From positions 124,001 through 188,000 of the forward strand of contig NZ_JAUQOM010000007.1 of the NCBI RefSeq assembly GCF_030580935.1: a stretch of 64,000 bases of DNA. The letters are read 5' to 3'. This stretch comes from Sphingobium cyanobacteriorum. Its GTDB lineage: Bacteria; Pseudomonadota; Alphaproteobacteria; Sphingomonadales; Sphingomonadaceae. Under the pieces are notes generated by a model, which was not told the origin of the DNA, searched no databases, and was given only the letters and a program-made list of their open reading frames with translations. The position numbers were made by a program, and so were the translations under genes. Below are positions 1-8,295 of this stretch, in pieces; position 1 is the stretch's first letter, and every line of letters starts with the position of its first letter.

Positions 1-169
1 AGGCGTTGACGACCGTTTCATCCGGTCCGGCATTCAGATTGGGCTGGTAGCTGCGCGGCCAGACGCCCCAGGCGATCAGCAACCCCGCCGCCGCGCCGCC
101 GCCGACCAGCAATGTCCGCCGGTCGATGCCCCTGTTCCTGTCCGTTCGCTTCCGCGGTGCGCGCGCCAT
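1..169 (-). CDS. Molybdopterin-binding oxidoreductase subunit, N-terminal part only
   Basis: Only the first 56 codons lie in the window. They begin at an ATG and show a twin-arginine type leader: a basic N-terminus, DRRTLLVGGGAAAGLLIAWG, then WPRSYQPNLNAGPDE. This leader followed by a WPR-x-Y segment is typical of the large subunit of the isoquinoline 1-oxidoreductase / xanthine dehydrogenase family of exported molybdopterin enzymes. The family call rests on the leader alone, since the catalytic domains are outside the window. It reads leftward, away from the CoA-binding protein gene, and may share a transcript with it (38 bp gap). Confidence 0.6.
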   Translation of the reverse strand, partial: MARAPRKRTDRNRGIDRRTLLVGGGAAAGLLIAWGVWPRSYQPNLNAGPDETVVNA

Positions 170-207
170 CCCCGCCTGATAGAGGGGCGTGGCGCGGATG
201 CCTAGCG

Positions 208-642
208 TTAATCGGCGGAGATCGGCGCAAGCCCCAGCCGGGGGATTTCGATCGCGGGGCAGCGATCCATCACCACCTTCAGGCCTGCCGCTTCGGCGCG
301 GGCGGCGGCGGCATCGTTGATGACCCCGATCTGGAGCCAGACCGATTGCGCTCCGATCGCGATGGCTTCGTCCACAGCCTCCCCCGCCGCGCCGGGACGA
401 CGAAAGATGTCGACCATGTCAATCGACACACCGATGTCGGACAGGCGACCCCAGACAAATTCGCCATGGACATGTTCGCCCGCGATCTGCGGATTGACGG
501 GCAGCACCCGATAGCCATGCCCTTGCAGGAAGCGCATCACGCCATAGCTGGGACGATCGGGCCGGTCGGAAATGCCGACGAGCGCGATGGTACGGGTTTG
601 GGCAAGCAGGGTGGCTATGGCCTGCGGGTCGGTGAACGGCAT
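208..642 (-). CDS. CoA-binding domain protein (YccU-like)
   Basis: This is a 144-residue single-domain protein with a Rossmann-type CoA-binding fold. The nucleotide-binding loop VGISDRPDRPSYGVM lies near residues 21-35, followed by YRVLPVNP, and the later VWLQIGVINDAA and VVMDRCPAIE segments are characteristic of the YccU family. Length matches that family (about 140 residues). The precise cellular role of the family is not settled; proteins of this group bind CoA and are often near redox genes. It precedes the molybdopterin enzyme gene on the same strand. Confidence 0.85.
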   Translation of the reverse strand: MPFTDPQAIATLLAQTRTIALVGISDRPDRPSYGVMRFLQGHGYRVLPVNPQIAGEHVHGEFVWGRLSDIGVSIDMVDIFRRPGAAGEAVDEAIAIGAQSVWLQIGVINDAAAARAEAAGLKVVMDRCPAIEIPRLGLAPISAD

Positions 643-764
643 GGGCGTCTCCTTCGCTGTCGAGATGGGGATGCCGCCGGGCGATGCAAGCCGTCACCGA
701 TTGAAGGACCATCCCTGCCCCGTTGGGCAAGCCCGTCCATTCGGTCAGGGAGAAGGGGAAAAGG

Positions 765-1730
765 TCAGGCCGTCGCCTTGAGCCAGTCCGCGACCTTCCG
801 TGCAATCGCGTGGAAGGCGCCGGCATGGGGCCCTTCGCCGGCCGCCGGGGGATCGCCAGCGTCAGACCGGCTGCGAATGTCGATCGCCAGCGGAATACGG
901 CCGAGGAAAGGCATGGACAGGTCGCCCGCTGTGCTTTCCGCGCCGCCCTGACCAAAGGGATCGGAGACTTCGCCGCAATGGGGGCAGGCATAGCCGGCCA
1001 TATTTTCCACCAGCCCGACCATCGGCACGCCGGCCTGGTTGAACAGGCTGACCGCGCGGGTAGCGTCGATCAGCGCCAGATCCTGCGGCGTGGACACGAT
1101 CACCGCGCCGGCCGGCTTGTGCTTTTGAACCATCGACAATTGGATATCGCCGGTGCCGGGCGGCATGTCGACCACCAGCAATTCGGCATCGCCCCAATGC
1201 GCGTCGATCAGTTGCGACAGCGCATTGCCCGCCATCGGCCCGCGCCATGCCAGCGCCTTGCCCGGTTCGACCAGATGCGCCATCGACAGCATCGGGATGC
1301 CCAGCGTGCCGGTGACAGGCACCAGCTTCTTGTCGCGGGCGACCGGCTTCTGGTCCTCGCTGTCCATCAGTTTCGCCTGCGACGGGCCATAAATGTCGGC
1401 ATCGACCAGCCCGACCCGGATTCCCAGTCGATGCAAGGCGACGGCGAGATTGGCGGACAGGGTGGATTTGCCCACCCCGCCCTTGCCCGACGCGATGGCA
1501 AGGATGCGCAAGGCCCTGCGTTCAGCGGTCATGGCCAGTCGCACGTCCGTCACCCCCGGCACCGTCAGGGCGCCTTCGCGGATCGCGGCGGCCAGGCCGT
1601 CACGCTGTTCCATGGACAATCCGCCCACGTCGAGCGCGATCGTCATCACCCCGTCCCTGACGCGCGGGGGGCTGGCACGGCCGTCGGTCAGGGCGGTCAG
1701 GCGGGCGGCGAAATCGTCTAGATCGGTCAT
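765..1730 (-). CDS. apbC: Mrp/NBP35-type iron-sulfur carrier ATPase (ApbC)
   Basis: The protein (321 residues) starts with a short MIP18/DUF59-like part (residues 1-65) and continues into a ParA/MinD-type P-loop ATPase. The deviant Walker A GKGGVGKST is at residues 82-90, the ATPase motif VVDMPPGTGD near 187-196, and the cluster-binding CPHC pair at 249-252. This order defines Mrp/ApbC proteins, which load and transfer Fe-S clusters in the cytoplasm. The neighbours on the left are an unrelated CoA-binding protein and a molybdoenzyme. A divergent promoter region of about 70 bp separates it from hflK. Confidence 0.92.
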   Translation of the reverse strand: MTDLDDFAARLTALTDGRASPPRVRDGVMTIALDVGGLSMEQRDGLAAAIREGALTVPGVTDVRLAMTAERRALRILAIASGKGGVGKSTLSANLAVALHRLGIRVGLVDADIYGPSQAKLMDSEDQKPVARDKKLVPVTGTLGIPMLSMAHLVEPGKALAWRGPMAGNALSQLIDAHWGDAELLVVDMPPGTGDIQLSMVQKHKPAGAVIVSTPQDLALIDATRAVSLFNQAGVPMVGLVENMAGYACPHCGEVSDPFGQGGAESTAGDLSMPFLGRIPLAIDIRSRSDAGDPPAAGEGPHAGAFHAIARKVADWLKATA

Positions 1731-1803
1731 GGCGAGGCTCTCTAGGAAAGTTTCGCAGCCTTTGGCACTGTTTTTCGTGAAAAAGCCTTCCTATAGATGA
1801 AGC

Positions 1804-2925
1804 ATGAAAAGACTATCCGGGTGGATGCCCGCAATCGCAGCAATGGTTCAAGGCCCCTGGGGCGGCAAGAATGACGGCCCTGACGGGGACGGGCAGAAGG
1901 GCGGCGATGGCGGCCCGCGCAATCCGTGGACCCAGCCGGGCAAATCCGGCGGTGGCCAGAAAGGCCCTTCCGCAATCGAGGAATTGCTGCGCCGGGGCCG
2001 TGAAAGCTTCGGCCAGGGCGGCGGCGGTGGCGGCGGCTTTGGCGGCCTGCCATCCCGTGGCAGCGGCAAGGCGCTGTGGCCACTGGCGATCGGGCTGGTC
2101 GTTATATTGTGGGTGGTGCTCACCAGCTTCCACCGCGTCGGCCCGCAGGAACGCGGCGTCGTGACCATGCTGGGCAAATATAGCCGCACCCTTTCACCGG
2201 GCATCAGCCTGACCCTGCCCGCCCCGTTCGAGGCGGTAACGACGGTCGATGTCGAGGAAATCCGCACCATCGATATCGGATCGGTCAGCGCGGAAAGCGA
2301 AAATCTGGTGCTGACCGGCGACCAGAACATCATCGACCTGGCCTATTCGGTGCGGTGGAACATCCGCAACCCGGAACTTTATCTGTTCCAACTGTCCGAC
2401 CCGGACGCCAGCGTGCGCGAAGTCGCCGAAAGCGCCATGCGCGCGGTGTTGGCCAGCGTCAGCCTGGACGATGCGCTGGGCGCGGGCCGCACCGGCATCG
2501 AGCAACAGGTCGAACAGAAGATGCAGGAAATATTGGACGGATATCGTTCGGGCATCCGCATTCAGGGTGTCGCGATCAAGCAGGCGGACCCGCCCACCGC
2601 GGTCAACGACGCCTTCAAGGGCGTGTCCGCCGCGCAACAGACGGCGCAGACCTATCTGAACGAAGCCCGCGCCGCCGCGCAGCAGGTGACGGCCAAGGCG
2701 CAGGGCGAGGCCGCCGCCTTCGACAAGGTGTATGAACAATATAAGCTGGCGCCCGACGTAACCCGCCGGCGCATGTATTATGAAACCATGGAGGGCGTGC
2801 TGTCCAACGTCGACAAGACCATCGTCGAAGGCGGCAATGTGACGCCCTATCTGCCACTGCCCGAAATCAAGCGCCGGGCGCAGGCATCCCCTGCCCAGGG
2901 CGCCGCCGCCACGGAGGGCCAGTAA
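1804..2925 (+). CDS. hflK: FtsH protease modulator HflK
   Basis: This 373-residue protein is the HflK half of the HflKC complex that surrounds and restrains the membrane protease FtsH. It has a glycine-rich cytoplasmic N-terminus (residues 18-80), one membrane segment LWPLAIGLVVILWVVLTSF at 91-109, and then an SPFH/band-7 domain with the HRVGPQERGVV start and an alanine-rich helix near the C-terminus. The start is uncertain: ATG at 1842 would give a protein beginning MVQGPWGG, more like other family members, but neither site has a strong ribosome binding site. hflC follows one base after the stop codon, so the two are surely co-transcribed. Confidence 0.93.
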   Translation: MKRLSGWMPAIAAMVQGPWGGKNDGPDGDGQKGGDGGPRNPWTQPGKSGGGQKGPSAIEELLRRGRESFGQGGGGGGGFGGLPSRGSGKALWPLAIGLVVILWVVLTSFHRVGPQERGVVTMLGKYSRTLSPGISLTLPAPFEAVTTVDVEEIRTIDIGSVSAESENLVLTGDQNIIDLAYSVRWNIRNPELYLFQLSDPDASVREVAESAMRAVLASVSLDDALGAGRTGIEQQVEQKMQEILDGYRSGIRIQGVAIKQADPPTAVNDAFKGVSAAQQTAQTYLNEARAAAQQVTAKAQGEAAAFDKVYEQYKLAPDVTRRRMYYETMEGVLSNVDKTIVEGGNVTPYLPLPEIKRRAQASPAQGAAATEGQ

Positions 2926-2926
2926 G

Positions 2927-3763
2927 ATGCGCCATCCCGTCGCCGCCGCCCTGATTGCCCTGGTCGTGCTGATCCTTGTGGGCAGCACCATCGCGATCGT
3001 GCCGGAAACCAAGCAGGGCGTGATCGTCCGCTTCGGCAACCCGGAATATATCGTCAACCGCTATCGCCAGAATGAGAAGTTCGGCCAGACCGGCGCGGGC
3101 GTGATCGTGCGCGCGCCCTTCATCGACCAGATCGTCTGGATCGACAAGCGCGTGCTGTCGGTCGAGATGGAGCGGCAGCAGGTGCTGTCGACCGACCAGT
3201 TGCGGCTTCAGGTCGACGCCTTCGCCCGGTATCGCATCGTCGATCCGCTGCGCATGTATATCGCGGCGGGCAATGAGGAACGTGTGGGAGAGGCGCTGCG
3301 CCCCATCCTGGGCTCCGCCCTGCGCAACGAACTGGGCAAGCGGCCCTTCGCCGCGCTGCTCTCGCCCGAACGCGGCCAGGTGATGGACAATATCGAGGCA
3401 GGGCTCAATCGCGTCGCCCGCCAATATGGCGCGCAGATTGTCGATGTGCGGATCAAGCGCGCCGACCTGCCCGATGGCACGCCGCTGGACAATACGTTCA
3501 CCCGGATGCGGACGGCCCGCGAGCAAGAGGCGGCGACGATCCGCGCCCAGGGCGCCAAGCAGGCGCAGATCATCCGCGCCGAGGCCGACGCCAATGCCGC
3601 GCGCATCTACGCCGAAAGCTATGGCAAGGACCCGGCCTTCTATGATTTCTACCGGGCGATGCAGAGCTATCGCTACACCTTCGCCCCCGAACGGGGTGGC
3701 CAGACCAATATCATCCTGTCGCCGGACAATGAATTCCTGCGGCAATTCCAGGGACGGCGTTAA
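2927..3763 (+). CDS. hflC: FtsH protease modulator HflC
   Basis: The 278-residue HflC partner has an N-terminal signal-anchor (PVAAALIALVVLILVGSTIA, about residues 4-23) followed by the SPFH/band-7 domain opening with VPETKQGVIVRFGNP. The C-terminal half has the charged, alanine-rich helix (AREQEAATIRAQGAKQAQ) found in prohibitin-like proteins. It sits directly after hflK, and the degP-type protease gene is next on the same strand, so the segment codes for a membrane and periplasmic quality-control set. Confidence 0.94.
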   Translation: MRHPVAAALIALVVLILVGSTIAIVPETKQGVIVRFGNPEYIVNRYRQNEKFGQTGAGVIVRAPFIDQIVWIDKRVLSVEMERQQVLSTDQLRLQVDAFARYRIVDPLRMYIAAGNEERVGEALRPILGSALRNELGKRPFAALLSPERGQVMDNIEAGLNRVARQYGAQIVDVRIKRADLPDGTPLDNTFTRMRTAREQEAATIRAQGAKQAQIIRAEADANAARIYAESYGKDPAFYDFYRAMQSYRYTFAPERGGQTNIILSPDNEFLRQFQGRR

Positions 3764-3794
3764 ACTTTCGTCATGATCCGCCGCGGATCATTAC

Positions 3795-3820
3795 GGAACC
3801 AGCGCCATTCAATGAGGGTT
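3795..3820 (+). promoter_or_regulatory. Candidate EcfG-type (general stress) promoter before degP
   Basis: GGAAC at 3795-3799 is separated by 17 bases from GGTT at 3817-3820, about 80 bp before the protease start. The alphaproteobacterial general stress sigma factor EcfG recognises GGAAC-N16/17-CGTT, so the -35 matches fully and the -10 matches at three of four positions. A stem (TGATCCG-CCG-CGGATCA, 3773-3789) just upstream separates it from hflC. This is a motif match only. Confidence 0.3.
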
Positions 3821-3898
3821 AAGGGAAAGCGGCGCAGTCAGGGCTTCCTAAAAGTCCCGCCTTCCTTAATCCTGAAGCTTTGAAGAGGACCGTCACGA

Positions 3899-5404
3899 GT
3901 GCGTTACGCTTATGCCATTACCGGCGCCCTGCTGCTCGGCGGCACCGCCATCGCCGTCACGACCAGTTCCAATGTCGGCGCGCAGGTCGCACAGAATGAA
4001 GGATTGCAGGCCGCCGCGCCGGCCGGCGCCCCCGCCAGCCTGGCCGACATGGTCGAAAAACTGCAACCGGCCGTCGTCAACATCTCCACCAAGCAGCGGG
4101 TGAAGGTCCAGAACCCGTTTGCCGGCACCCCCTTTGGCGAACTGTTCGGCCAGGGCCAGGGCGGCGGCCAGCCGCAGACCCGGCAGGCCCAGTCGCTGGG
4201 TTCGGGCTTCATCATCTCGGCCGACGGCTATATCGTCACCAACAATCATGTGGTGTCGGCCGGGGCGGAAGGCGCGTCGGTGGATTCGATCACCGTGACG
4301 CTGACCAACAAGGAAGAATATTCCGCCAAGCTGGTCGGCCGCGACGCCGCGACCGACCTGGCCGTGCTGAAGATCGAATCGACCAAGCCCCTGCCCTTCG
4401 TCAAGTTCGGCGACAGCACCAAGGCGCGCGTGGGCGACTGGGTGGTCGCGATCGGCAACCCCTTCGCCCTGTCGGGCACGGTGACGGCGGGCATCATTTC
4501 CGCCCTGCATCGCGGCACCGGCGGCAGCTATGACAAGTTCATCCAGACCGATGCGTCGATCAACCAGGGCAACTCCGGCGGCCCGATGTTCGACATGCGC
4601 GGCAATGTGATCGGCATCAACAGCCAGATCCTGTCGCCATCGGGCGGCAATGTCGGCATCGGCTTTGCCATCCCGTCCGAACAGGCGGCGCCGATCGTCG
4701 ACACGCTGCGCAAGGGACAGGCGATCAAGCGCGGCTATCTGGGCGTGCAGATCAGCCCGCTGGGCGAGGATCTGGCCGACTCGCTGGGGCTGGCCAAGAA
4801 TCGCGGCGAATTCGTCCAGGGCGTGGAGCCGGGCAAGGGTGCGGAAAAGGCCGGGATCAAGGCGGGCGACGTGATCGTCAGCGTCGCTGGCCAGGAAGTC
4901 AGCCCCGACCAGAATCTGTCTTCCATCGTCGCCAATCAGCCGATCGGCGCGCGTGTGCCGATCGTGCTGCTGCGCAACGGCCAGCGTCAGACCGTGACCG
5001 CCGTGGTGGGCGAACGGCCGTCGGAAGAGGAACTGAACAGCTTCGCCCCCCAGCAGGACGATGATTTCAGCCAGCAGGACCAGAATCCGGGTCAGGCGAC
5101 GCAACAGTCGCTGGGCATTTCCGCGATCCCGCTGACACCCGGCATCATCCGCCAGCTCGGCATCCCGGCCGACACGCGCGGCATCGTCATCACCGCAGTC
5201 GACGGATCGACCGATGCCGGCGCCAAGGGCCTGCGCCGCGGCGACGTGATCATCAGCGCCAACAACCAGCCGGTCGCCACCCAGGCGCAGCTCGACGCTC
5301 AGGTCAAGGCGGTGGCGGCCCAGAACCGCAGCGCCATCCTGCTCCAGGTGCTGCGTCGCGGCCAGCCGGTGACATTCCTGCCGGTGCGTTTGCGCGACAA
5401 ATAA
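3899..5404 (+). CDS. Do/DegP-family periplasmic serine protease
   Basis: This 501-residue HtrA-family protease starts at GTG with AGAGGA upstream. It has an N-terminal signal sequence ending near residue 28, then a trypsin-like domain with the full catalytic triad: His117 in TNNHVVS, Asp153 in DAATDLAVLKI and Ser226 in GNSGGPM. Two PDZ domains follow, near residues 270-370 and 400-495. A linker rich in Gln and Asp (QQDDDFSQQDQNPGQ) separates them. It degrades or refolds misfolded envelope proteins. The upstream gap has a candidate stress promoter, and a hairpin with a T run follows the gene. The exact DegP/DegQ/MucD subtype cannot be set by eye. Confidence 0.95.
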   Translation: MRYAYAITGALLLGGTAIAVTTSSNVGAQVAQNEGLQAAAPAGAPASLADMVEKLQPAVVNISTKQRVKVQNPFAGTPFGELFGQGQGGGQPQTRQAQSLGSGFIISADGYIVTNNHVVSAGAEGASVDSITVTLTNKEEYSAKLVGRDAATDLAVLKIESTKPLPFVKFGDSTKARVGDWVVAIGNPFALSGTVTAGIISALHRGTGGSYDKFIQTDASINQGNSGGPMFDMRGNVIGINSQILSPSGGNVGIGFAIPSEQAAPIVDTLRKGQAIKRGYLGVQISPLGEDLADSLGLAKNRGEFVQGVEPGKGAEKAGIKAGDVIVSVAGQEVSPDQNLSSIVANQPIGARVPIVLLRNGQRQTVTAVVGERPSEEELNSFAPQQDDDFSQQDQNPGQATQQSLGISAIPLTPGIIRQLGIPADTRGIVITAVDGSTDAGAKGLRRGDVIISANNQPVATQAQLDAQVKAVAAQNRSAILLQVLRRGQPVTFLPVRLRDK

Positions 5405-5457
5405 GCGGCACTTGCGATAATAGGTTTCCGTTCTTTAGAATGGAGACGCCATATCAG

Positions 5458-5544
5458 ACCCGTTCGGGCTGAGCCTGTCGAAGCCATCGCCTTCTGCAAC
5501 GGAAGAGCCCTTCGACAGGCTCAGGGCGAACGGGTTGTTTTTTT
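5458..5544. repeat. Long palindromic repeat with T run, likely doubling as terminator of the protease gene
   Basis: The left arm (5458-5483, CGTTCGGGCTGAGCCTGTCG within it) pairs with the right arm (about 5510-5536, CGACAGGCTCAGGGCGAACG within it) around a loop of about 26 bases. Seven T residues follow at 5538-5544. The core GAGCCTGTCGAAG recurs in intergenic regions of many sphingomonad genomes (from general knowledge, not searched here). Hairpin plus T run at a gene end fits a rho-independent terminator carried on a repeat. Confidence 0.7.
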
Positions 5545-5558
5545 GGGGGTGAGGCAGC

Positions 5559-7175
5559 ATGAGCGACGGCATTTTCATCGGCCTTGGCGCACCGGAGAAA
5601 GAAGGCCCGGACGGTGCGAAAGGCGTGCCGCAGTCGCTGAACCTGCGCCGCGCCAACCGCCACGGGCTGATCGCGGGGGCAACCGGCACCGGCAAGACGG
5701 TGACGTTGCAGGGCATCGCCGAAAGCTTCTCTGCCCTGGGCGTCCCGGTGTTCATGGCCGATGTGAAGGGCGACCTGGCCGGCATCGCCATGGCGGGATC
5801 CCCCACCGCGAAAAATGCCGACAAACTCGTCGCGCGCGCCGCCGAAGTCGGCATCCCCAACTATGTCTATGCCGACAATCCGGCGATCTTCTGGGATCTG
5901 TACGGGCAGCAGGGTCATCCGGTCCGCACCACGGTCAGCGAAATGGGGCCGCTGCTGCTGGCGCGGTTGATGGGCCTTAACGAAACGCAGGAAGGCGTGC
6001 TGACGATCGCCTTCACCTATGCCGACGAGGAAGGATTGCTGCTGCTGGACCTGGACGATCTCCAGGCGATGCTGGCCTATTGCGCGGACAATGCCGATAT
6101 GCTGTCGACCCGCTACGGCAATGTGACGAAGGCCAGTGTCGGGGCGATCCAGCGGCAATTGCTGCAACTGGAATCCCAGGGCGGCGACCATTTTTTCGGC
6201 GAGCCCGCGCTCGACATTCAGGACATGTTGCAGGTGGACGATCAGGGCCGCGGCTATGTGAATGTCCTGGCGGCCGACAGGCTGATGCAGAGCCCGAAAC
6301 TGTATGCGACCTTCCTGCTGTGGCTGCTGTCCGAACTGTTCGAAACGCTGCCGGAGGTGGGCGACCCCGACAAGCCCAGGCTGGTCTTTTTCTTCGATGA
6401 AGCCCATCTGCTGTTCGAGGATGCGCCCAAGGCATTGACCGACAAGATCGAACAGGTGGTTCGCCTGATCCGGTCCAAGGGCGTGGGCGTCTATTTCGTG
6501 ACGCAAAACCCGATCGACATTCCCGAAGATGTCGCAGGCCAGCTCGGCAACCGGGTGCAGCATGCGCTGCGCGCCTTCACGCCGCGCGACCAGAAAGCGA
6601 TCAAGGCGGCGGCGGAGACGTTCCGCATCAACCCCGATCTGGATGTCGAGACGGCGATCACCCAGTTGAAGGTCGGCGAGGCGCTGGTGTCGCTGTTGCA
6701 GGAGGACGGATCCCCCGGCATCGTGCAACGCACGCTGATCGCCCCGCCCCGCTCGCGACTGGGGCCGCTGGACGCCAGGGAGCGGGCGATCATCCAGTCG
6801 ACCTCACCTGTTGCAGGCAAATATGACCAGGCGGTCGACCGGGAATCGGCGGAGGAAATATTGGCGGCACGGGGACAGGCCGCCGCTGCCGCCGCACAGG
6901 CACAAAAGGCGCAGGCCGAGGCGGACAAGGCCGCCGCCGCACAGGCAAAGGCCGAAGCGAAACAGCGCGAGGCCGAAGCGCGCGAAGCGGCCAGGCCCAG
7001 CGCCTTCGACAAGGCGATCCAGTCCGCCACCCGCGCGGCGGGATCATCGGTCGGGCGGCAGGTCGCCAACGAACTGGGCCGCGCCGTGTTCGGCGGATCG
7101 TCGCGCCGCAAGTCATCGGGTGGCGGCATCGCCGGCCAGTTGGTGCGCGGCATATTGGGCAGCCTGTTCAAATAG
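5559..7175 (+). CDS. HerA-like ATPase, DUF853 family (YjgR-like)
   Basis: This 538-residue protein has a Walker A motif GATGTGKT at residues 40-47, a Walker [14 protein letters not shown] near 270-282, and the arginine-rich [18 protein letters not shown] sensor region. These are the features of the DUF853/HerA-like group of P-loop ATPases. The C-terminal 100 residues are an Ala/Glu/Lys-rich predicted coiled coil ending in a Gly/Ser tail. Family members form hexameric motor-like ATPases, but their substrate is not established. It follows a hairpin terminator, so it is probably transcribed on its own. Confidence 0.88.
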   Translation: MSDGIFIGLGAPEKEGPDGAKGVPQSLNLRRANRHGLIAGATGTGKTVTLQGIAESFSALGVPVFMADVKGDLAGIAMAGSPTAKNADKLVARAAEVGIPNYVYADNPAIFWDLYGQQGHPVRTTVSEMGPLLLARLMGLNETQEGVLTIAFTYADEEGLLLLDLDDLQAMLAYCADNADMLSTRYGNVTKASVGAIQRQLLQLESQGGDHFFGEPALDIQDMLQVDDQGRGYVNVLAADRLMQSPKLYATFLLWLLSELFETLPEVGDPDKPRLVFFFDEAHLLFEDAPKALTDKIEQVVRLIRSKGVGVYFVTQNPIDIPEDVAGQLGNRVQHALRAFTPRDQKAIKAAAETFRINPDLDVETAITQLKVGEALVSLLQEDGSPGIVQRTLIAPPRSRLGPLDARERAIIQSTSPVAGKYDQAVDRESAEEILAARGQAAAAAAQAQKAQAEADKAAAAQAKAEAKQREAEAREAARPSAFDKAIQSATRAAGSSVGRQVANELGRAVFGGSSRRKSSGGGIAGQLVRGILGSLFK

Positions 7176-7225
7176 GCTAAGGTGGCGCGCCGGCAGACAG
7201 GCGGCGGGCCAGGGAGGCAGAAACC

Positions 7226-7618
7226 ATGAAAGCGACAGCGAGTGGAACAGCTATATTGATGGTGCTGGCGTCGCCGGTGCAGGCCCAAAACGGCATTCAT
7301 CCCCGTGATGTCGTGACAGCGGCGATCGCCAGCGACATTGCCCGCGACCGTCAGGCCGAGCGCGATGCCACGCGCACGCCCTATGCGTCGCCCGGCTATG
7401 GCCGGATCGGGTCGGCCGCGGCAGCCCGCGACGCCTGCGCGGCCAAGGCGCTCCAGCAGGCCGGACGCCAGGCGAAACTGATCGGCCGGCCAAGCGCCAG
7501 CAGCATGTCGACCGGCTGGGAGGTGGAAGGCGCGATCGCCCTGCCCGACGGCGGCGATGTCCCCTTCGTCTGTTCAGTGCGCAACGGATCGGTCAGCGGG
7601 GTGCTGTTGCGGTGGTAG
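7226..7618 (+). CDS. Exported hypothetical protein
   Basis: The 130-residue product begins with a short signal peptide (SGTAILMVLASPVQA, then cleavage before QNG). The mature part is small and soluble, with two cysteines (in ARDACAAK and PFVCSV) that could form a disulfide, and a C-terminal beta-rich segment (WEVEGAIALPDGGDVPFVCS). I do not recognise a named family. It is on the same strand 50 bp after the HerA-like ATPase. AGGGAGG lies about ten bases before the ATG. Confidence 0.7.
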   Translation: MKATASGTAILMVLASPVQAQNGIHPRDVVTAAIASDIARDRQAERDATRTPYASPGYGRIGSAAAARDACAAKALQQAGRQAKLIGRPSASSMSTGWEVEGAIALPDGGDVPFVCSVRNGSVSGVLLRW

Positions 7619-7872
7619 CAACAGCATGGGATGAAGGACTGGCGGGCCGGCACCGTCAGGGATCATGGCGCGGCGCTAAAGCCGGCTGCGTGGCCATCCT
7701 TGCCCGGACAAGGCAGGATGATGGTGGCTGAGCGGGTTGGGAAGGCCCGGCCATAAATCCTGCCCCTCATGTCCCGTCCTTTGCGCAGCCGGTCCAGCAT
7801 TTCCTGTTCTATTTTCCCGGAAGGCCAATCGCCGCCTTCACCCAGCGCCACTCCTGCCCTACATGGGTCGTC

Positions 7873-8295
7873 ATGAATGCCCCCCTCTATAACAAGGACA
7901 TATTGCGGCTGGCCGCCAGCATCCCGCATCATGCGCGTCTGGCGGACGCGCAGGCGAGCGTGGAGAAGCGGTCGCCGACCTGCGGATCGCGGGTGACGGC
8001 GGACGTGCGGATGGCCGATGGCCGGCTGGCCGCGATGGGGCTGGACGTGAAAGCCTGCGCATTGGGGCAGGCATCGGCGGCGCTGATGGCGGCGCAGGCG
8101 ATCGGGCTGAGCGCCGACGAACTGGCCGACGCGCGTGATCGGCTGGCCGCTTATCTGTCCGGGGCGAGCGACGATCTCGACTTCTGGCCGGGCCTTGCCG
8201 TGCTGGCCCCGGCGCGCGGATACCCCGCCCGTCACGCCTCCATCAAGCTGGGCTTCGAGGCGATCGCCGAAGCCGCCCGCATGGCCGACGCCTGA
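7873..8295 (+). CDS. IscU/NifU-like iron-sulfur scaffold family protein
   Basis: The 140-residue protein has the IscU/SufU fold signatures: an N-terminal region with SPTCGSRVTADVRM, a second cysteine in VKACALGQASAALM, and a C-terminal helix (PARHASIKLGFEAI). The first two scaffold cysteines are present, but the third position near the C-terminus, normally Cys after an Arg-rich turn, is Ala or Leu. It may therefore be a non-canonical scaffold or have another role. Its stop codon overlaps the start of the antiporter gene. The 254-bp gap before it (7619-7872) shows no gene. Confidence 0.78.
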   Translation: MNAPLYNKDILRLAASIPHHARLADAQASVEKRSPTCGSRVTADVRMADGRLAAMGLDVKACALGQASAALMAAQAIGLSADELADARDRLAAYLSGASDDLDFWPGLAVLAPARGYPARHASIKLGFEAIAEAARMADA

